DNA of 64,000 bases from Hyphomonas atlantica corrig. (GTDB lineage: Bacteria > Pseudomonadota > Alphaproteobacteria > Caulobacterales > Hyphomonadaceae), in NCBI RefSeq assembly GCF_000682715.1, contig NZ_AWFH01000001.1, forward strand, positions 558,001 to 622,000, written 5' to 3'. Shown here piece by piece: positions 18,472-27,735 of this stretch; the stretch's first letter is position 1, and each line of letters opens with the position of its first letter. Below the pieces are notes generated by a model. That model saw nothing but the letters and a program-made list of their open reading frames with translations, made no database searches and had not been told where the DNA came from. The position numbers and the translations under genes are program-made.

Positions 18472-18977
18472 TACACCTTTTGACGAAAACCACTCACATT
18501 GCAGCCGACTGGTTGGTACGCATTGCGGCTGTGGGCCTTATCCTCATGACACTGATTATCGGCTGGCAGGTGTTCGGGCGTTACGTCCTCAACTCTACGC
18601 CCTCCTGGTCTGAACAGGCATCGCTTGCCTTGATGATCTGGTATGTCTCGCTTGCCGCAGCGGCCGGCGTGCGCGAGGGCTTCCACATACGCATCGTCGC
18701 CCTCGAAAATGCTGTCGGCCCCAGAACGCGTCTGTGGATGCGTATCGCGTCCAACATCGTCGTCGGCGCCTGCGGGGTTGCGATGCTGGTCTGGGGTGGT
18801 CAGCTCGTCACCAAGACTTGGGGGCACGTCATACCATCGCTCGGCATTCCACGTGGTTTGGCCTATCTGGGACTTCCCATCGCGGGGGCGTTGATGGCCC
18901 TCTTCTCGGTGGAACGGGTGCTGGAAGAGATATCCGGCGAGAAAATCGAAGACGAGGAGGATCCGAGATGGAGCTGA
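18468..18977 (+). CDS. TRAP transporter small membrane subunit (DctQ family)
   Basis: The 169-residue protein has four predicted membrane helices. It has the family pattern VFGRYVLNSTPSWSEQ and REGFHIRI. It overlaps the binding-protein gene by four bases (GTGA) and the large subunit by ten, which indicates tight translational coupling. Confidence 0.88.
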   Translation: MIHLLTKTTHIAADWLVRIAAVGLILMTLIIGWQVFGRYVLNSTPSWSEQASLALMIWYVSLAAAAGVREGFHIRIVALENAVGPRTRLWMRIASNIVVGACGVAMLVWGGQLVTKTWGHVIPSLGIPRGLAYLGLPIAGALMALFSVERVLEEISGEKIEDEEDPRWS

Positions 18978-20245
18978 TTATTCTGGTCAGTGTACTTGTT
19001 GTCCTGCTCGCGCTTGGTGTGCCAGTGGCCTATTCGCTACTGGGGTCCGCTATGGCGACGTTCCTGGCACTGGATATTCCCCTTGTCGTCGTATTCCAGC
19101 GCATGGCGGCGGGCGTCAGTGTTTTCACACTGATGGCAATCCCCTTCTTCATTTTCGCAGGAGACCTGATGTACCGATCAGGCATCGCGAAGCGACTGGT
19201 AGAGGTGGCAGAAGGCGCATTTGGACGAACGCGAGGCGGACTTGGGCTCGTCAACGTTGGCGCGTCCACCATGTTCGGAGCTGTTTCCGGGTCTGCGATC
19301 GCCAGCGCATCCGCGATGGGCTCAACTCTCATGCCGCTAATGCGCGAGCGTGGTTATGAGGGTGACTACACCGTGAACGTAACGGTCACAGCCGCAATCG
19401 TTGGCCTCCTTGTTCCGCCATCGCACAACATGATCATCTACTCCGCAGCGAGTGGAATAGGTGTCTCTATCGGCGACCTGTTCCTTGCGGGCATCATCCC
19501 CGGCATCATGACAGCAGCCTTGCTGATGTTTGTTGCATGGCGCGTGGCTGTAAAACGCGGCTATGCCAGCGGCGCGTTTCCGGGCTGGCGCAGTTTCTTG
19601 CGAGCCCTCTTGTTTGCTGTACCAGGATTGCTCACCGCCATTATCATCATGGGTGGAATTCTGTCTGGCATCTTCACTGCAACAGAATCGTCTGCAATCG
19701 CGGTAATCTACACAATTGCGGTCGGCGCATTCGTCTATCGCACTCTGGGCTGGCAGCGGTTTTCAGAGGCTGCGATGCAGTCTGTGAAGATTACGGCCAT
19801 GGTATTGTTGATAATCGGCGCGGCGACAGCTTTTGGCTATGCGCTTGCAATCCTTGAAGCGCCCGCACAGCTCGCCGACATGATCACATCAGCGACTAGT
19901 AACCCGATCCTCGTACTGTTGATCGTCAACGTAATCCTGCTCGTACTCGGCACATTCATGGATATGTCGCCTCTAATCATCATAACGACCCCGATCCTGT
20001 TGCCTGTCGTTATGGAAGTGGGCGTGGATCCCGTTCACTTTGGTATCGTCATGATGCTGAATTTGGGGATTGGCTTGGTGACACCGCCCGTGGGATCAGT
20101 CCTCTTTGTCGGATCCGCAGTTGGCAAAGTACCGGTAGAAGAGGCCGTCAAAACGATCTGGCCATTTTATGGCGCGTTACTGCTGGCGCTGATGATCATC
20201 ACATTCATTCCCGCGATCTCACTGGCCCTGCCAAATTTGTTCTAA
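18968..20245 (+). CDS. TRAP transporter large membrane subunit (DctM family)
   Basis: The 425-residue protein has about 12 membrane helices. DctM signatures are FFIFAGDLMYRSGIA, FGAVSGSAIASASAMG, LLVPPSHNMIIYS and GIGLVTPPVGSVLF. It works with the two preceding genes as a sodium-driven uptake system for an acidic sugar. The ATG at 18968 is preceded by GAGGAGG, better than earlier frame-matched starts inside dctQ. It converges on the LacI gene with a 2-base gap. Confidence 0.9.
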   Translation: MELIILVSVLVVLLALGVPVAYSLLGSAMATFLALDIPLVVVFQRMAAGVSVFTLMAIPFFIFAGDLMYRSGIAKRLVEVAEGAFGRTRGGLGLVNVGASTMFGAVSGSAIASASAMGSTLMPLMRERGYEGDYTVNVTVTAAIVGLLVPPSHNMIIYSAASGIGVSIGDLFLAGIIPGIMTAALLMFVAWRVAVKRGYASGAFPGWRSFLRALLFAVPGLLTAIIIMGGILSGIFTATESSAIAVIYTIAVGAFVYRTLGWQRFSEAAMQSVKITAMVLLIIGAATAFGYALAILEAPAQLADMITSATSNPILVLLIVNVILLVLGTFMDMSPLIIITTPILLPVVMEVGVDPVHFGIVMMLNLGIGLVTPPVGSVLFVGSAVGKVPVEEAVKTIWPFYGALLLALMIITFIPAISLALPNLF

Positions 20246-20247
20246 GT

Positions 20248-21255
20248 CTATTCGCCGCAAATGTTCTGAACACTGCTTCGAATAACCAATTCGGTTGGCA
20301 GCATCTCGTGGACAACAGGCATGTCCTGTCCCGTCAGCATGTCCGACATCAGAGCCATGGCAACCTCTCCAATCTTTTCGGCCGGCTGCATCACTGTCGT
20401 CAGCGGCGGTGTGCAGTATTTTCCGAACTCGATGTTGTCGAACCCGGAAATCGAAAGGTCTCCTGGCAAATCATAGCCGAGGTCATGGGCTGCGCGGATC
20501 GCCCCAATCGCTATCTCGTCGCTCATGCAGAACAATGCCGTCAGGTGTCGCGCTCGAGAGAGCAATCGCTGCGCCGCCTGCTCTCCCCCGCCCATGGAGT
20601 ATGGCGCGTACTCAACGATCGTATCATCGAAATCCAGGCCCGCATCTGCGATAGCATCCTTAATCCCCTTCAATCGCTCTTGCGTGACGAGGCGGTTTTG
20701 AAGACCAGCAATCACCCCAATGCGACGATGTCCTTGTGCGATGAGATGACGTGCCATCATGGCAGAGGATGATCGGTCATCAATTCCCACGGTCGGATAC
20801 GCGCCACGGGGATCAGCGCTAATCGCCTGCACAAATGGTATCTGAGCATGCTCTTCATTGGGTAGAAGTTCGTTCAATGGTCGCTCCCCCAACTGGATCA
20901 AGCCATCGGCGCGATAAGTCTGCACCATTTCGATTCCGACCCGCTCAATATCCATATCGTCTCCAGTGTCAGAGACGACAAGATTGAGCTTTGACTCGAC
21001 CGCGCCACGTTCGATTCCGGATACCACTCGCGCGAAAAACACGTTGGCAATGTCTGGTACCATGACCAAAACTGTGTTGGTCCGCTTTTCTCGGAACAGC
21101 TGCGCTAGTGAACTTGGTTTGTATTTGAGATCGGTTGCTGCCGCCAATACGCGCGCCAATGTATCCTTTGACAGTTTTGCCGGATCAGAAAACGCCCGCG
21201 ATACCGTCGCCGGGGAAACCCCTGCACGTCGGGCCACATCTCGAATCTGTGCCAT
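20248..21255 (-). CDS. LacI-family transcriptional regulator of the GH3/symporter genes
   Basis: The protein is about 335 residues with HTH AQIRDVARRAGVSPATVSRA. The hinge SLAQLFREKRT lacks the usual Arg-x-Leu-Ala spacing but keeps Leu-Ala. The effector domain has the ending SISGFDNIEFGKYCTPPLTT. It is divergent from the SSS symporter, with one operator-like site between them at 21359. I chose the ATG at 21255 because GGGGGAGGG precedes it; a start nine codons upstream is possible. The inducer is probably a glucoside handled by the GH3. Confidence 0.87.
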   Translation of the reverse strand: MAQIRDVARRAGVSPATVSRAFSDPAKLSKDTLARVLAAATDLKYKPSSLAQLFREKRTNTVLVMVPDIANVFFARVVSGIERGAVESKLNLVVSDTGDDMDIERVGIEMVQTYRADGLIQLGERPLNELLPNEEHAQIPFVQAISADPRGAYPTVGIDDRSSSAMMARHLIAQGHRRIGVIAGLQNRLVTQERLKGIKDAIADAGLDFDDTIVEYAPYSMGGGEQAAQRLLSRARHLTALFCMSDEIAIGAIRAAHDLGYDLPGDLSISGFDNIEFGKYCTPPLTTVMQPAEKIGEVAMALMSDMLTGQDMPVVHEMLPTELVIRSSVQNICGE

Positions 21256-21358
21256 GCGCGCCCTCCCCCGGACACCATTCAATTACCCACGCTCTATCGC
21301 GGAAACTGGCGTGCCGCGTGCAGAGCCAGCCTCCATCAAACACTATCAATCCTTGCAA

Positions 21359-21372
21359 TGAAACCGGTTGTA
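21359..21372. promoter_or_regulatory. LacI-type operator-like site between lacI and the symporter
   Basis: TGAAACCGGTTGTA keeps the ACCGGT core and left half of the pectin sites but has a different right half. It is placed to control both divergent genes. It could be recognised by the neighbouring LacI or cross-talk with the pectin regulator. Confidence 0.55.
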
Positions 21373-21502
21373 TAGAATGCTCTGTCGTAAAGGTGTTCAC
21401 AGAATGATGCCGTAGGCAGTCCATCGGACTGGAAGAAAGAAAGAGATCGCGGTGTCTGCCCTGAAAGAAAGCGGGGCTGGTCTGCACTCGGGGGAGCAAC
21501 AG

Positions 21503-23446
21503 ATGGCTCTGCATGCGATCGATATCGCTGTAATTGCGGCCTATATCGGTTTGACATTGATCCTCGGATTCTGGATTTCCAGCCGCGCCAAGGCTGGCAT
21601 GCGGAGCTATTTTCTTGGCGGAAACCGCCTGCCCTGGTATGCGCTCGGCTTATCGAACGCCTCAGGAATGTTCGATGTCGCTGGCACAATGTGGCTCGTC
21701 TCCATCCTGTTTGTATATGGCCTTAAGAGCATATGGATCCCCTGGCTGTGGCCAGTTTTCAATCAGATCTTCCTGATGGTCTTCCTGTCGATATGGCTCA
21801 GGCGCTCGGGCGCCATGACGGGGGCAGAATGGATTACGTTTCGCTTCGGAGACGGAACTGCCGCGCGGCTTAGCCACCTCATCATCGTCCTCTTCGCTCT
21901 TATTCTGGTTTTGGCTTACATGGCGTACGGATTTCTTGGCATCGGAAAGCTCGCCGCCCAATTCATCCCGTTTGATCTAGCCACCACGCTGCATCTCGAT
22001 GTCTTTTTGCCGCGGTCTCTTCAGGTAGCGGGACTTTCCGGCGACGACTTGCTCCAGCGAAACGCCATGATGAGCGGGCTGAACGAGAAAGCCTACGGCG
22101 TCTGCTTCATTATCCTGACCTCACTCTATGTCATCAAGGGTGGGATGTATTCGGTGGTCTTCACAGAGGTTCTTCAGTTCGTCGTGATGACACTGGCGAG
22201 TATCGGCGTTGCGGTGATCGCGATGATGCATGTTTCGCCAGATATGCTGGCAGCCGCCATTCCCGAAGGCTGGACGAGTCCGTTCTTTGGTTGGGAACTT
22301 GGCCTGGACTGGGCAGAGTTGATGCCATCAGCGAACGCGAAGATCGCAACGGAAGGCTACTCCCTTTTTGGGATATTCTTCATGCTGGTTTTGCTGAAAG
22401 GCGTCTTCACATCGCTCGCAGGGCCCGCGCCAAACTACGACATGCAAAGAATTCTATCCGCACGCTCTCCCGTCGATGCAGCCAAAATGAGCGCGCTCGT
22501 AAGTGTGGTCCTGAACTTGCCTCGATATCTTTTCGTCACCGGCCTAACGGTTCTCGCGCTTGTGTATTTCAGTCCGTATCTGAGAGAAATGGGGCCAGAT
22601 GCAGATTTCGAATCTGTCCTGCCCTTTGCTCTGAAAGAGTTTATCCCGGCTGGTCTGTTAGGCCTAACGCTTGCCGGCCTCCTGGCAGCATTTATGTCTA
22701 GCTTCGCGGCGCCGCTGAACGCTGCTCCCGCATACATCGTCAACGACATTTACAAAAAGTATTTCCGTCCGAACGCCCCGGAGAAGACTTATCTGAGGAT
22801 GAGCTATATCACGTCCACGATATTCGTCATTCTCGGGACAGTTTTCGGCTTCTTTCTAACCAGCATAGATATGTCCATCAAATGGATCACCGCTGGCCTG
22901 TATGGCGGGTACACCGCTGCAAATGTCGTCAAATGGTATTGGTGGCGAATGAACGGGTACGGCTATTTCTGGGGAATGCTGACCGGAATTATTGCTGCGC
23001 TCGCGTTGGGCCTTCCTCAGATCGACATTAACCCGCTCCACGCCTTCCCATTCTTCTTTGCCGCCTGCTTGGTTGCTGTGATCGTCGGATCCTTAATGAC
23101 ACCTGCAACCAATATGGAAACTCTGGAAGAGTTTTATCGAAAGACCCGCCCTTGGGGTCTCTGGAAACCCGTTTCAGATTCACTTGCCGCCAAGGGCCAG
23201 TCCGTACCCGAGAACTCGAACATGGGAAGAGACCTTCTGAACGTAGCCATTGGCATAATCTGGCAAACAGCGTTGATCTGCACACCGATCTTCCTGGTGA
23301 TTCAGGATTGGACGAAACTCTCCATCTCAGCCCTCATCGTCATTGTGACCAGCTTAATCCTGAAAGCAAACTGGTACGATCGGCTGGAAGATGACGCTAC
23401 GCCCCCAGAGAGCCCGGTAACTTCACTCTCTGAGGCTCAAGCATGA
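21503..23446 (+). CDS. Sodium:solute symporter (SSS family), sugar-type
   Basis: The protein is about 647 residues with about 14 membrane helices. It has SSS features such as FLGGNRLPWYALGLSNASGM near the start, GMYSVVFTEVLQFVVM, and a long C-terminal cytoplasmic tail with a final helix pair. It is coupled by ATGA to a glycoside hydrolase, which implies uptake of a di- or oligoglucoside that is cut inside the cell. GGGGAG precedes the ATG chosen; a GTG at 21452 is an alternative. Confidence 0.85.
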   Translation: MALHAIDIAVIAAYIGLTLILGFWISSRAKAGMRSYFLGGNRLPWYALGLSNASGMFDVAGTMWLVSILFVYGLKSIWIPWLWPVFNQIFLMVFLSIWLRRSGAMTGAEWITFRFGDGTAARLSHLIIVLFALILVLAYMAYGFLGIGKLAAQFIPFDLATTLHLDVFLPRSLQVAGLSGDDLLQRNAMMSGLNEKAYGVCFIILTSLYVIKGGMYSVVFTEVLQFVVMTLASIGVAVIAMMHVSPDMLAAAIPEGWTSPFFGWELGLDWAELMPSANAKIATEGYSLFGIFFMLVLLKGVFTSLAGPAPNYDMQRILSARSPVDAAKMSALVSVVLNLPRYLFVTGLTVLALVYFSPYLREMGPDADFESVLPFALKEFIPAGLLGLTLAGLLAAFMSSFAAPLNAAPAYIVNDIYKKYFRPNAPEKTYLRMSYITSTIFVILGTVFGFFLTSIDMSIKWITAGLYGGYTAANVVKWYWWRMNGYGYFWGMLTGIIAALALGLPQIDINPLHAFPFFFAACLVAVIVGSLMTPATNMETLEEFYRKTRPWGLWKPVSDSLAAKGQSVPENSNMGRDLLNVAIGIIWQTALICTPIFLVIQDWTKLSISALIVIVTSLILKANWYDRLEDDATPPESPVTSLSEAQA

Positions 23447-25848
23447 CGGATGCTCATCCCGCATCGCTGGATCTCTCTCTCTGGCCGCCATCCGGAGCGC
23501 CGAATCTGAAATGTCCACGAACCGAACGACTGATAACAAGTATTGTTGAATGGCTGACTCCAGCCCAGAAAGTGGGTCAAATCATTCAGGCCGACATCGC
23601 GTCAGTCTCACCGGACGATGTGGCAAAGTATCATCTGGGGTCAGTACTGAACGGAGGAAACTCCGCACCCGGTCGAAGGCAGAACACGCCCCTTTCGGAT
23701 TGGCTCAATCTGGCCGATGAATTCTGGGAAGCTTCCATGAGCGCCGACGGCCCTAGAATACCGATTCTATGGGGAACCGACGCCGTTCACGGACACAACA
23801 ACATTGCAGGGGCGACCATATTCCCTCACAACGTCAATCTTGGTGCGGCTAGAGATCCGGACCTTGTTGAAAGAATTGGTGCCGCCACCGCATTGGATGT
23901 TCGCGCGTCCGGCATGGACTGGACCTTTGCGCCTTCCATCGCGGTGGCTCAAGATATCCGGTGGGGACGAACGTATGAGGCCTATTCTGAATGTCCCCAG
24001 CTTTGTGCCGACTTGGGGGCTGCTCTTGTGCGCGGACTTCAGGGTCTGCCCAATCAATCTGAATTTCTCGGTCCTGAGAAAATCATTGCGACAGCAAAGC
24101 ACTTTCTGGGAGATGGCGGCACTCGGAATGGGACTGATCAAGGCGAAACAATAGCAACGGAAGCAGAGCTGAGAGATGTGCATGCCAGGGCCTACTATTC
24201 TGCGCTTGAGGCGGGCGTGCAAACAATCATGGTATCGTTCTCCAGTTGGGGCGGACGAAAGATGCATGGCCACAAGCCCCTTCTAAGCGACCTACTAAAA
24301 GCGCATCTGGGCTTCGATGGAGTCATCATAGGTGACTGGAACGGTCACGGACAGATTGTCGGAGCAACTCCCACCAATTGTCCCGACGCATTAATGGCTG
24401 GCCTCGATATCTACATGGCGCCTGACAGCTGGAAGGAACTTCATGCATCGCTTCTGCGCCAGCTGAATTCCGGTGAGATCAGCATGGAGAGACTGGACGA
24501 TGCTGTTCGGAGAGTTCTCCGACTCAAGTTTCGGGCTGGCATTTTCTCGGCCCCTAAACCCAGCGCACGACCCGGCGCTGCGATGGGACGTCGCCCAACA
24601 TTGGCGAACCACGCAAAGCTTGCTGCCGAGGCCGTTCAGAAGTCTGCCGTGCTCCTGAAGAACCGGCACCAAACACTTCCACTGAATCCCGTGAAACATG
24701 TTCTGGTTGTCGGCAAAGCTGCAGACGACTTGGGAACACTTTGCGGCGGCTGGACACAGTCATGGCAAGGTGGACGCCTTCAACAATCCGACTACCCTCA
24801 CGCCGAAACTCTGCTCAACGGAATTCGGCGAGTCGTAAAGGCCGCTGGAGGACACGTTACGTATGCAATCGGCGGCGAATTTTCAGAACGCCCGGATGTT
24901 GCGATATTCGTTTTCGGTGAATCTCCCTATGCTGAGTTTCGGGGCGACAGGAAAAGTCTGGAATACTCTGCGCCTGATAGTCGAGAGTTAGAGATCCTGA
25001 GACAGTTGAACCAAGACGGCATACCCGTGGTATCGGTGTTCATCTCCGGGCGCCCCCTCTGGACCAACCATCACCTGAACGCTTCTGATGCGTTTATCGC
25101 CGGATTTCTCCCAGGCACACAGGCTGGCGCCTTGGCCGATCTCATTTTCTCCAATGGCGTTCTCGACTTCACAGGAAAGCTACCCTTTGCGTGGCCTACT
25201 GACACAAATCGGCCTGCGTATCGCGACGGTCAGAAGGACTCATTTTTCACGTTCCCTTGGGGCTACGGCCTCGGCCTGCGTGAACCCGGCGACATCCCGA
25301 GTTTGAATGAACACAGCGGGCTCTCCACCGCCGATGACCTGACTGTGTTTCAGAAAGGCGTAACAGGTCCGAATTGGTCTATCAAACTCGGAAAGGACGG
25401 CTCAGCCCAAGCGTGGACCGGCGGCGAAAGAACAAGTGAAGATCAATCCCTAACAGCAAAGACCACAGATGTCGGACAACAGGAAAACGCCATCAATTGC
25501 ACGTGGCACGGGTTCGAATCCTGCCTGTCATTCTATCATTCACCGCTGGATCTCTCACGTGAATTGAATGCAGGGTTTGGCTTCACTCTGATCGCATCGC
25601 GCGACTCGACTAATTATGAGAGTATTCGACTTCTAGCCTTGTCTGGAGATAGATGGTCTGACATCGGCCCATTGGGCGAACTCATGGTCTGGTCTGACGA
25701 TGAAACACTTATCGTATTCGAAATATTGCTTCAGCATCTTCAAAAGGCCGGCACAGATTTGACTTGCTTGCAGGCTTTGGCGTTCTCAGGACGCGATGGC
25801 GCACATTTGACCATGCTCCATTTAGCCGTAGAAATGCCGCGCACCTGA
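23443..25848 (+). CDS. Glycoside hydrolase family 3 protein (beta-glucosidase/exoglucanase type)
   Basis: The 801-residue enzyme has an N-terminal barrel with WGTDAVHGHNNI, a KHFLGDGGT loop and the nucleophile Asp in VIIGDWNGHG. A second alpha/beta domain has VFGESPYAEF and FLPGTQAGALADLIF. A C-terminal ~150-residue beta domain like that of ExoP-type exo-1,3/1,4-glucanases completes it. No signal peptide is present, so it should be cytoplasmic, unlike most enzymes with this layout. Its ATG overlaps the symporter stop (ATGA). Cleavage of imported beta-glucosides to glucose is inferred. Confidence 0.88.
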   Translation: MTDAHPASLDLSLWPPSGAPNLKCPRTERLITSIVEWLTPAQKVGQIIQADIASVSPDDVAKYHLGSVLNGGNSAPGRRQNTPLSDWLNLADEFWEASMSADGPRIPILWGTDAVHGHNNIAGATIFPHNVNLGAARDPDLVERIGAATALDVRASGMDWTFAPSIAVAQDIRWGRTYEAYSECPQLCADLGAALVRGLQGLPNQSEFLGPEKIIATAKHFLGDGGTRNGTDQGETIATEAELRDVHARAYYSALEAGVQTIMVSFSSWGGRKMHGHKPLLSDLLKAHLGFDGVIIGDWNGHGQIVGATPTNCPDALMAGLDIYMAPDSWKELHASLLRQLNSGEISMERLDDAVRRVLRLKFRAGIFSAPKPSARPGAAMGRRPTLANHAKLAAEAVQKSAVLLKNRHQTLPLNPVKHVLVVGKAADDLGTLCGGWTQSWQGGRLQQSDYPHAETLLNGIRRVVKAAGGHVTYAIGGEFSERPDVAIFVFGESPYAEFRGDRKSLEYSAPDSRELEILRQLNQDGIPVVSVFISGRPLWTNHHLNASDAFIAGFLPGTQAGALADLIFSNGVLDFTGKLPFAWPTDTNRPAYRDGQKDSFFTFPWGYGLGLREPGDIPSLNEHSGLSTADDLTVFQKGVTGPNWSIKLGKDGSAQAWTGGERTSEDQSLTAKTTDVGQQENAINCTWHGFESCLSFYHSPLDLSRELNAGFGFTLIASRDSTNYESIRLLALSGDRWSDIGPLGELMVWSDDETLIVFEILLQHLQKAGTDLTCLQALAFSGRDGAHLTMLHLAVEMPRT

Positions 25849-25857
25849 CGCCAGAAG

Positions 25858-27018
25858 TTAGCTCTGGTCTGGTACGGAGTCCTTCTTCTGCCTGAACACA
25901 AATTTCATCAAACGAGAATCCGAACTGGATAGATCATCCCGGTCGCCGAGAAACTTTCCGAAGCTCTCCAGCCCCTCGACGTTGTCTGACACAACTTTCG
26001 CCATGAGAAGTATTGGCGTCGACAGCAGCATGCCCATGAAAGACCAGACCCACGCCCACAACGCGAATGAAATGAATACAACAACCGCGTTGAGTTTCAG
26101 ACGCTTTCCGACCAGTATGGGAGTAAGCAACTGGCCTTCGATTGTATTGAGGACCCAATACATAAATGCTGGCAGCAGAGCTTGAGCGGTGTTGTCGAAA
26201 GTTACAAGTCCCGTCACGAGCGTCACTGCGATGCCACCGATTGAACCAATGTACGGAATGTAGTTCAGCAAGAATGCACCGAGACCGAATAATACCGCGT
26301 TCGGCATTCCAAGAGCCCACATAACGCAGCCAATGAGAACTCCGAGAGCGGCGTTAATGGCTGTTATTGTGAATAGATAAGTTGAAAGCTGGTTCTCTAT
26401 TGTACGCGCCGCCGCAAGAGCTCTACGTTTATCCTTCAGCTTTGGCATCACCTGAACCAGCTTTTCGTAGAACATGTCGCCTGACGCGATGAAAAAGAAG
26501 CACAGCGTTATGGTAATGACCAGCTGACTGATTACTGCTGGAGTCGCCTGCGTCATTACACTGACGAACCCAGGTTCGCGCAACGCAACAGTCTGCTGCT
26601 CTCCCTGCTTTGTCAGGGCCTCAATCTGATCTCCGGCTTTCAACACCGGCTCTATCGTTCCGAAAAGACCACTAAGCTCTCGACGAACTTCTTCCGCGAA
26701 CGTCGGCGCATCGCTGACATATTCTTGCAAGGCTTCGGATATAAAGAAAAACAGCGTTCCAAGTATGATCATGAGACTTATCATGATGATACCCGCCGCA
26801 GCGCTCGGCGGAATACCAATCCCTCCCAAGGCTCTCCTCACGGGAGAGAACGTCAAGGCCAAGACCAATGCGGTGATGATCGGCACAAAGACGCCTTGCG
26901 CTACGCTGAGGGTTCCGAGCGCAAGAATCCAAAAAATTCCGGTAACAGCCCAATTGCGAACAACGTCGTGTTTGCCATCGGCGCCAGACCGGTCGAGTTT
27001 GTTGTCGTTTGCCGGCAC
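25858..27018 (-). CDS. AI-2E family membrane transporter
   Basis: The 386-residue protein has about eight membrane helices in two groups separated by a helical periplasmic segment, plus GIGGIAVTLVTG-like and YWVLNTIEGQLLTPILVGKRLKLN family patterns. AI-2E (PerM/TqsA) proteins export small molecules or ions; the substrate is rarely known. It is the first gene on the edge of the stress island and has an EcfG-like promoter about 30 bases upstream, so it may be part of the stress regulon. Confidence 0.85.
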   Translation of the reverse strand: MPANDNKLDRSGADGKHDVVRNWAVTGIFWILALGTLSVAQGVFVPIITALVLALTFSPVRRALGGIGIPPSAAAGIIMISLMIILGTLFFFISEALQEYVSDAPTFAEEVRRELSGLFGTIEPVLKAGDQIEALTKQGEQQTVALREPGFVSVMTQATPAVISQLVITITLCFFFIASGDMFYEKLVQVMPKLKDKRRALAAARTIENQLSTYLFTITAINAALGVLIGCVMWALGMPNAVLFGLGAFLLNYIPYIGSIGGIAVTLVTGLVTFDNTAQALLPAFMYWVLNTIEGQLLTPILVGKRLKLNAVVVFISFALWAWVWSFMGMLLSTPILLMAKVVSDNVEGLESFGKFLGDRDDLSSSDSRLMKFVFRQKKDSVPDQS

Positions 27019-27045
27019 TCGCGTCTCCTCGGGATACGAATAAGC

Positions 27046-27071
27046 TACGCGTCAATGCCTGCCAAAGTTCC
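27046..27071 (-). promoter_or_regulatory. EcfG-like promoter before the AI-2E gene
   Basis: On the minus strand GGAAC is followed by 17 bases and CGTA, one mismatch from the EcfG consensus GGAAC-N16/17-CGTT. The -10 part is 27 bases before the start codon. Confidence 0.45.
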
Positions 27072-27088
27072 TCAGCTGAGCGACATAT

Positions 27089-27118
27089 AAAAAAAGGCGC
27101 CACAACTGTGACGCCTTT
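27089..27118 (-). terminator. Rho-independent terminator of the DUF1328 gene
   Basis: On the minus strand AAAGGCG and CGCCTTT form a stem followed by TTTTTTT. It separates the DUF1328 gene from the AI-2E promoter. Confidence 0.75.
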
Positions 27119-27138
27119 CTACTCTATCTCGCACTCCA

Positions 27139-27312
27139 TCAGGTTACGTTTCGACCACGCACAGCCCTTGCAACGAATGACAGCACGAGAAGCACAAGGA
27201 ATACGAAGAACAGAATTTTGGCGATACCTGCTGAAGCGCCGGCAATTCCGCCGAATCCCAGAACAGCAGCAATAAGTGCCAGAACGAAAAATGCTATAGC
27301 CCAACCGAGCAT
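27139..27312 (-). CDS. DUF1328 small membrane protein
   Basis: The 57-residue, two-helix hydrophobic protein starts [20 protein letters not shown] and ends in Arg-rich RAVRGRNVT. This is the DUF1328 (YtjA-like) family, often induced by envelope or general stress. AAGGAGGT stands right before the ATG. An EcfG-type promoter lies about 60 bases upstream and a terminator follows, so it is a single-gene stress unit. Confidence 0.88.
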   Translation of the reverse strand: MLGWAIAFFVLALIAAVLGFGGIAGASAGIAKILFFVFLVLLVLSFVARAVRGRNVT

Positions 27313-27370
27313 GATGACTACTCCTTCTTTGTAGAAACAGATCGGCGCGTTGCCGATACGATGCCTAACC

Positions 27371-27396
27371 AACTTGGAAAGCGCGAGATAAGTTCC
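27371..27396 (-). promoter_or_regulatory. EcfG-type promoter of the DUF1328 gene
   Basis: Minus strand GGAAC-N17-AGTT, one base off CGTT. It is back to back with the plus-strand EcfG promoter at 27420. Confidence 0.65.
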
Positions 27397-27419
27397 ACAC
27401 TATTTTTTCGACCGGATGC

Positions 27420-27444
27420 GGAACCCGTATCGCAAATCGACGTT
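27420..27444 (+). promoter_or_regulatory. EcfG promoter of the entericidin-like gene
   Basis: GGAAC-N16-CGTT matches the EcfG consensus exactly. It ends 33 bases before the ATG at 27478, a normal leader length. Confidence 0.8.
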
Positions 27445-27477
27445 GTTTGACTGTTCGAATTAGAAAGGACACAGATT

Positions 27478-27639
27478 ATGAGAAATACAATGAAAATCGC
27501 TAGCGTCGGCGCTCTCGGCGCACTCGCAACCCTCCTTGCAGCTTGCAACACGGTCGACGGGGTTGGCAAAGACGTTGAAGCAGGTGGAGAAGTGATCCAA
27601 GATGCTTCCAATGAAGTTAAAGAAGACATCAACGACTAA
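27478..27639 (+). CDS. Entericidin-like small lipoprotein, 53 residues
   Basis: The frame reads MRNTMKIASVGALGALATLL then AACNTVDGVGKDVEAGG, ending in Asp-rich EVKEDIND. The lipobox LLAAC and CNTVxGxGxDVxxxG pattern are those of the EcnA/EcnB entericidin family, small outer-membrane lipoproteins linked to stationary phase and stress. AAGGA precedes the ATG, an exact EcfG promoter is upstream and a strong terminator follows, so it is a self-contained stress-induced gene. It is short and easily missed by gene finders. Confidence 0.88.
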   Translation: MRNTMKIASVGALGALATLLAACNTVDGVGKDVEAGGEVIQDASNEVKEDIND

Positions 27640-27661
27640 GTTGGTTCTTAACTACCTGAAT

Positions 27662-27689
27662 AAGCGCGCTCCTAGGGGCGCGCTTTTTT
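27662..27689 (+). terminator. Rho-independent terminator of the entericidin-like gene
   Basis: AAGCGCGC pairs with GCGCGCTT around an 8-base loop, followed by a T run and C. It is 22 bases after the stop codon. Confidence 0.85.
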
Positions 27690-27735
27690 CGTACTTTCAT
27701 AAGAATCCTGAACCGAAGTTTTCCGACAATGGGCG

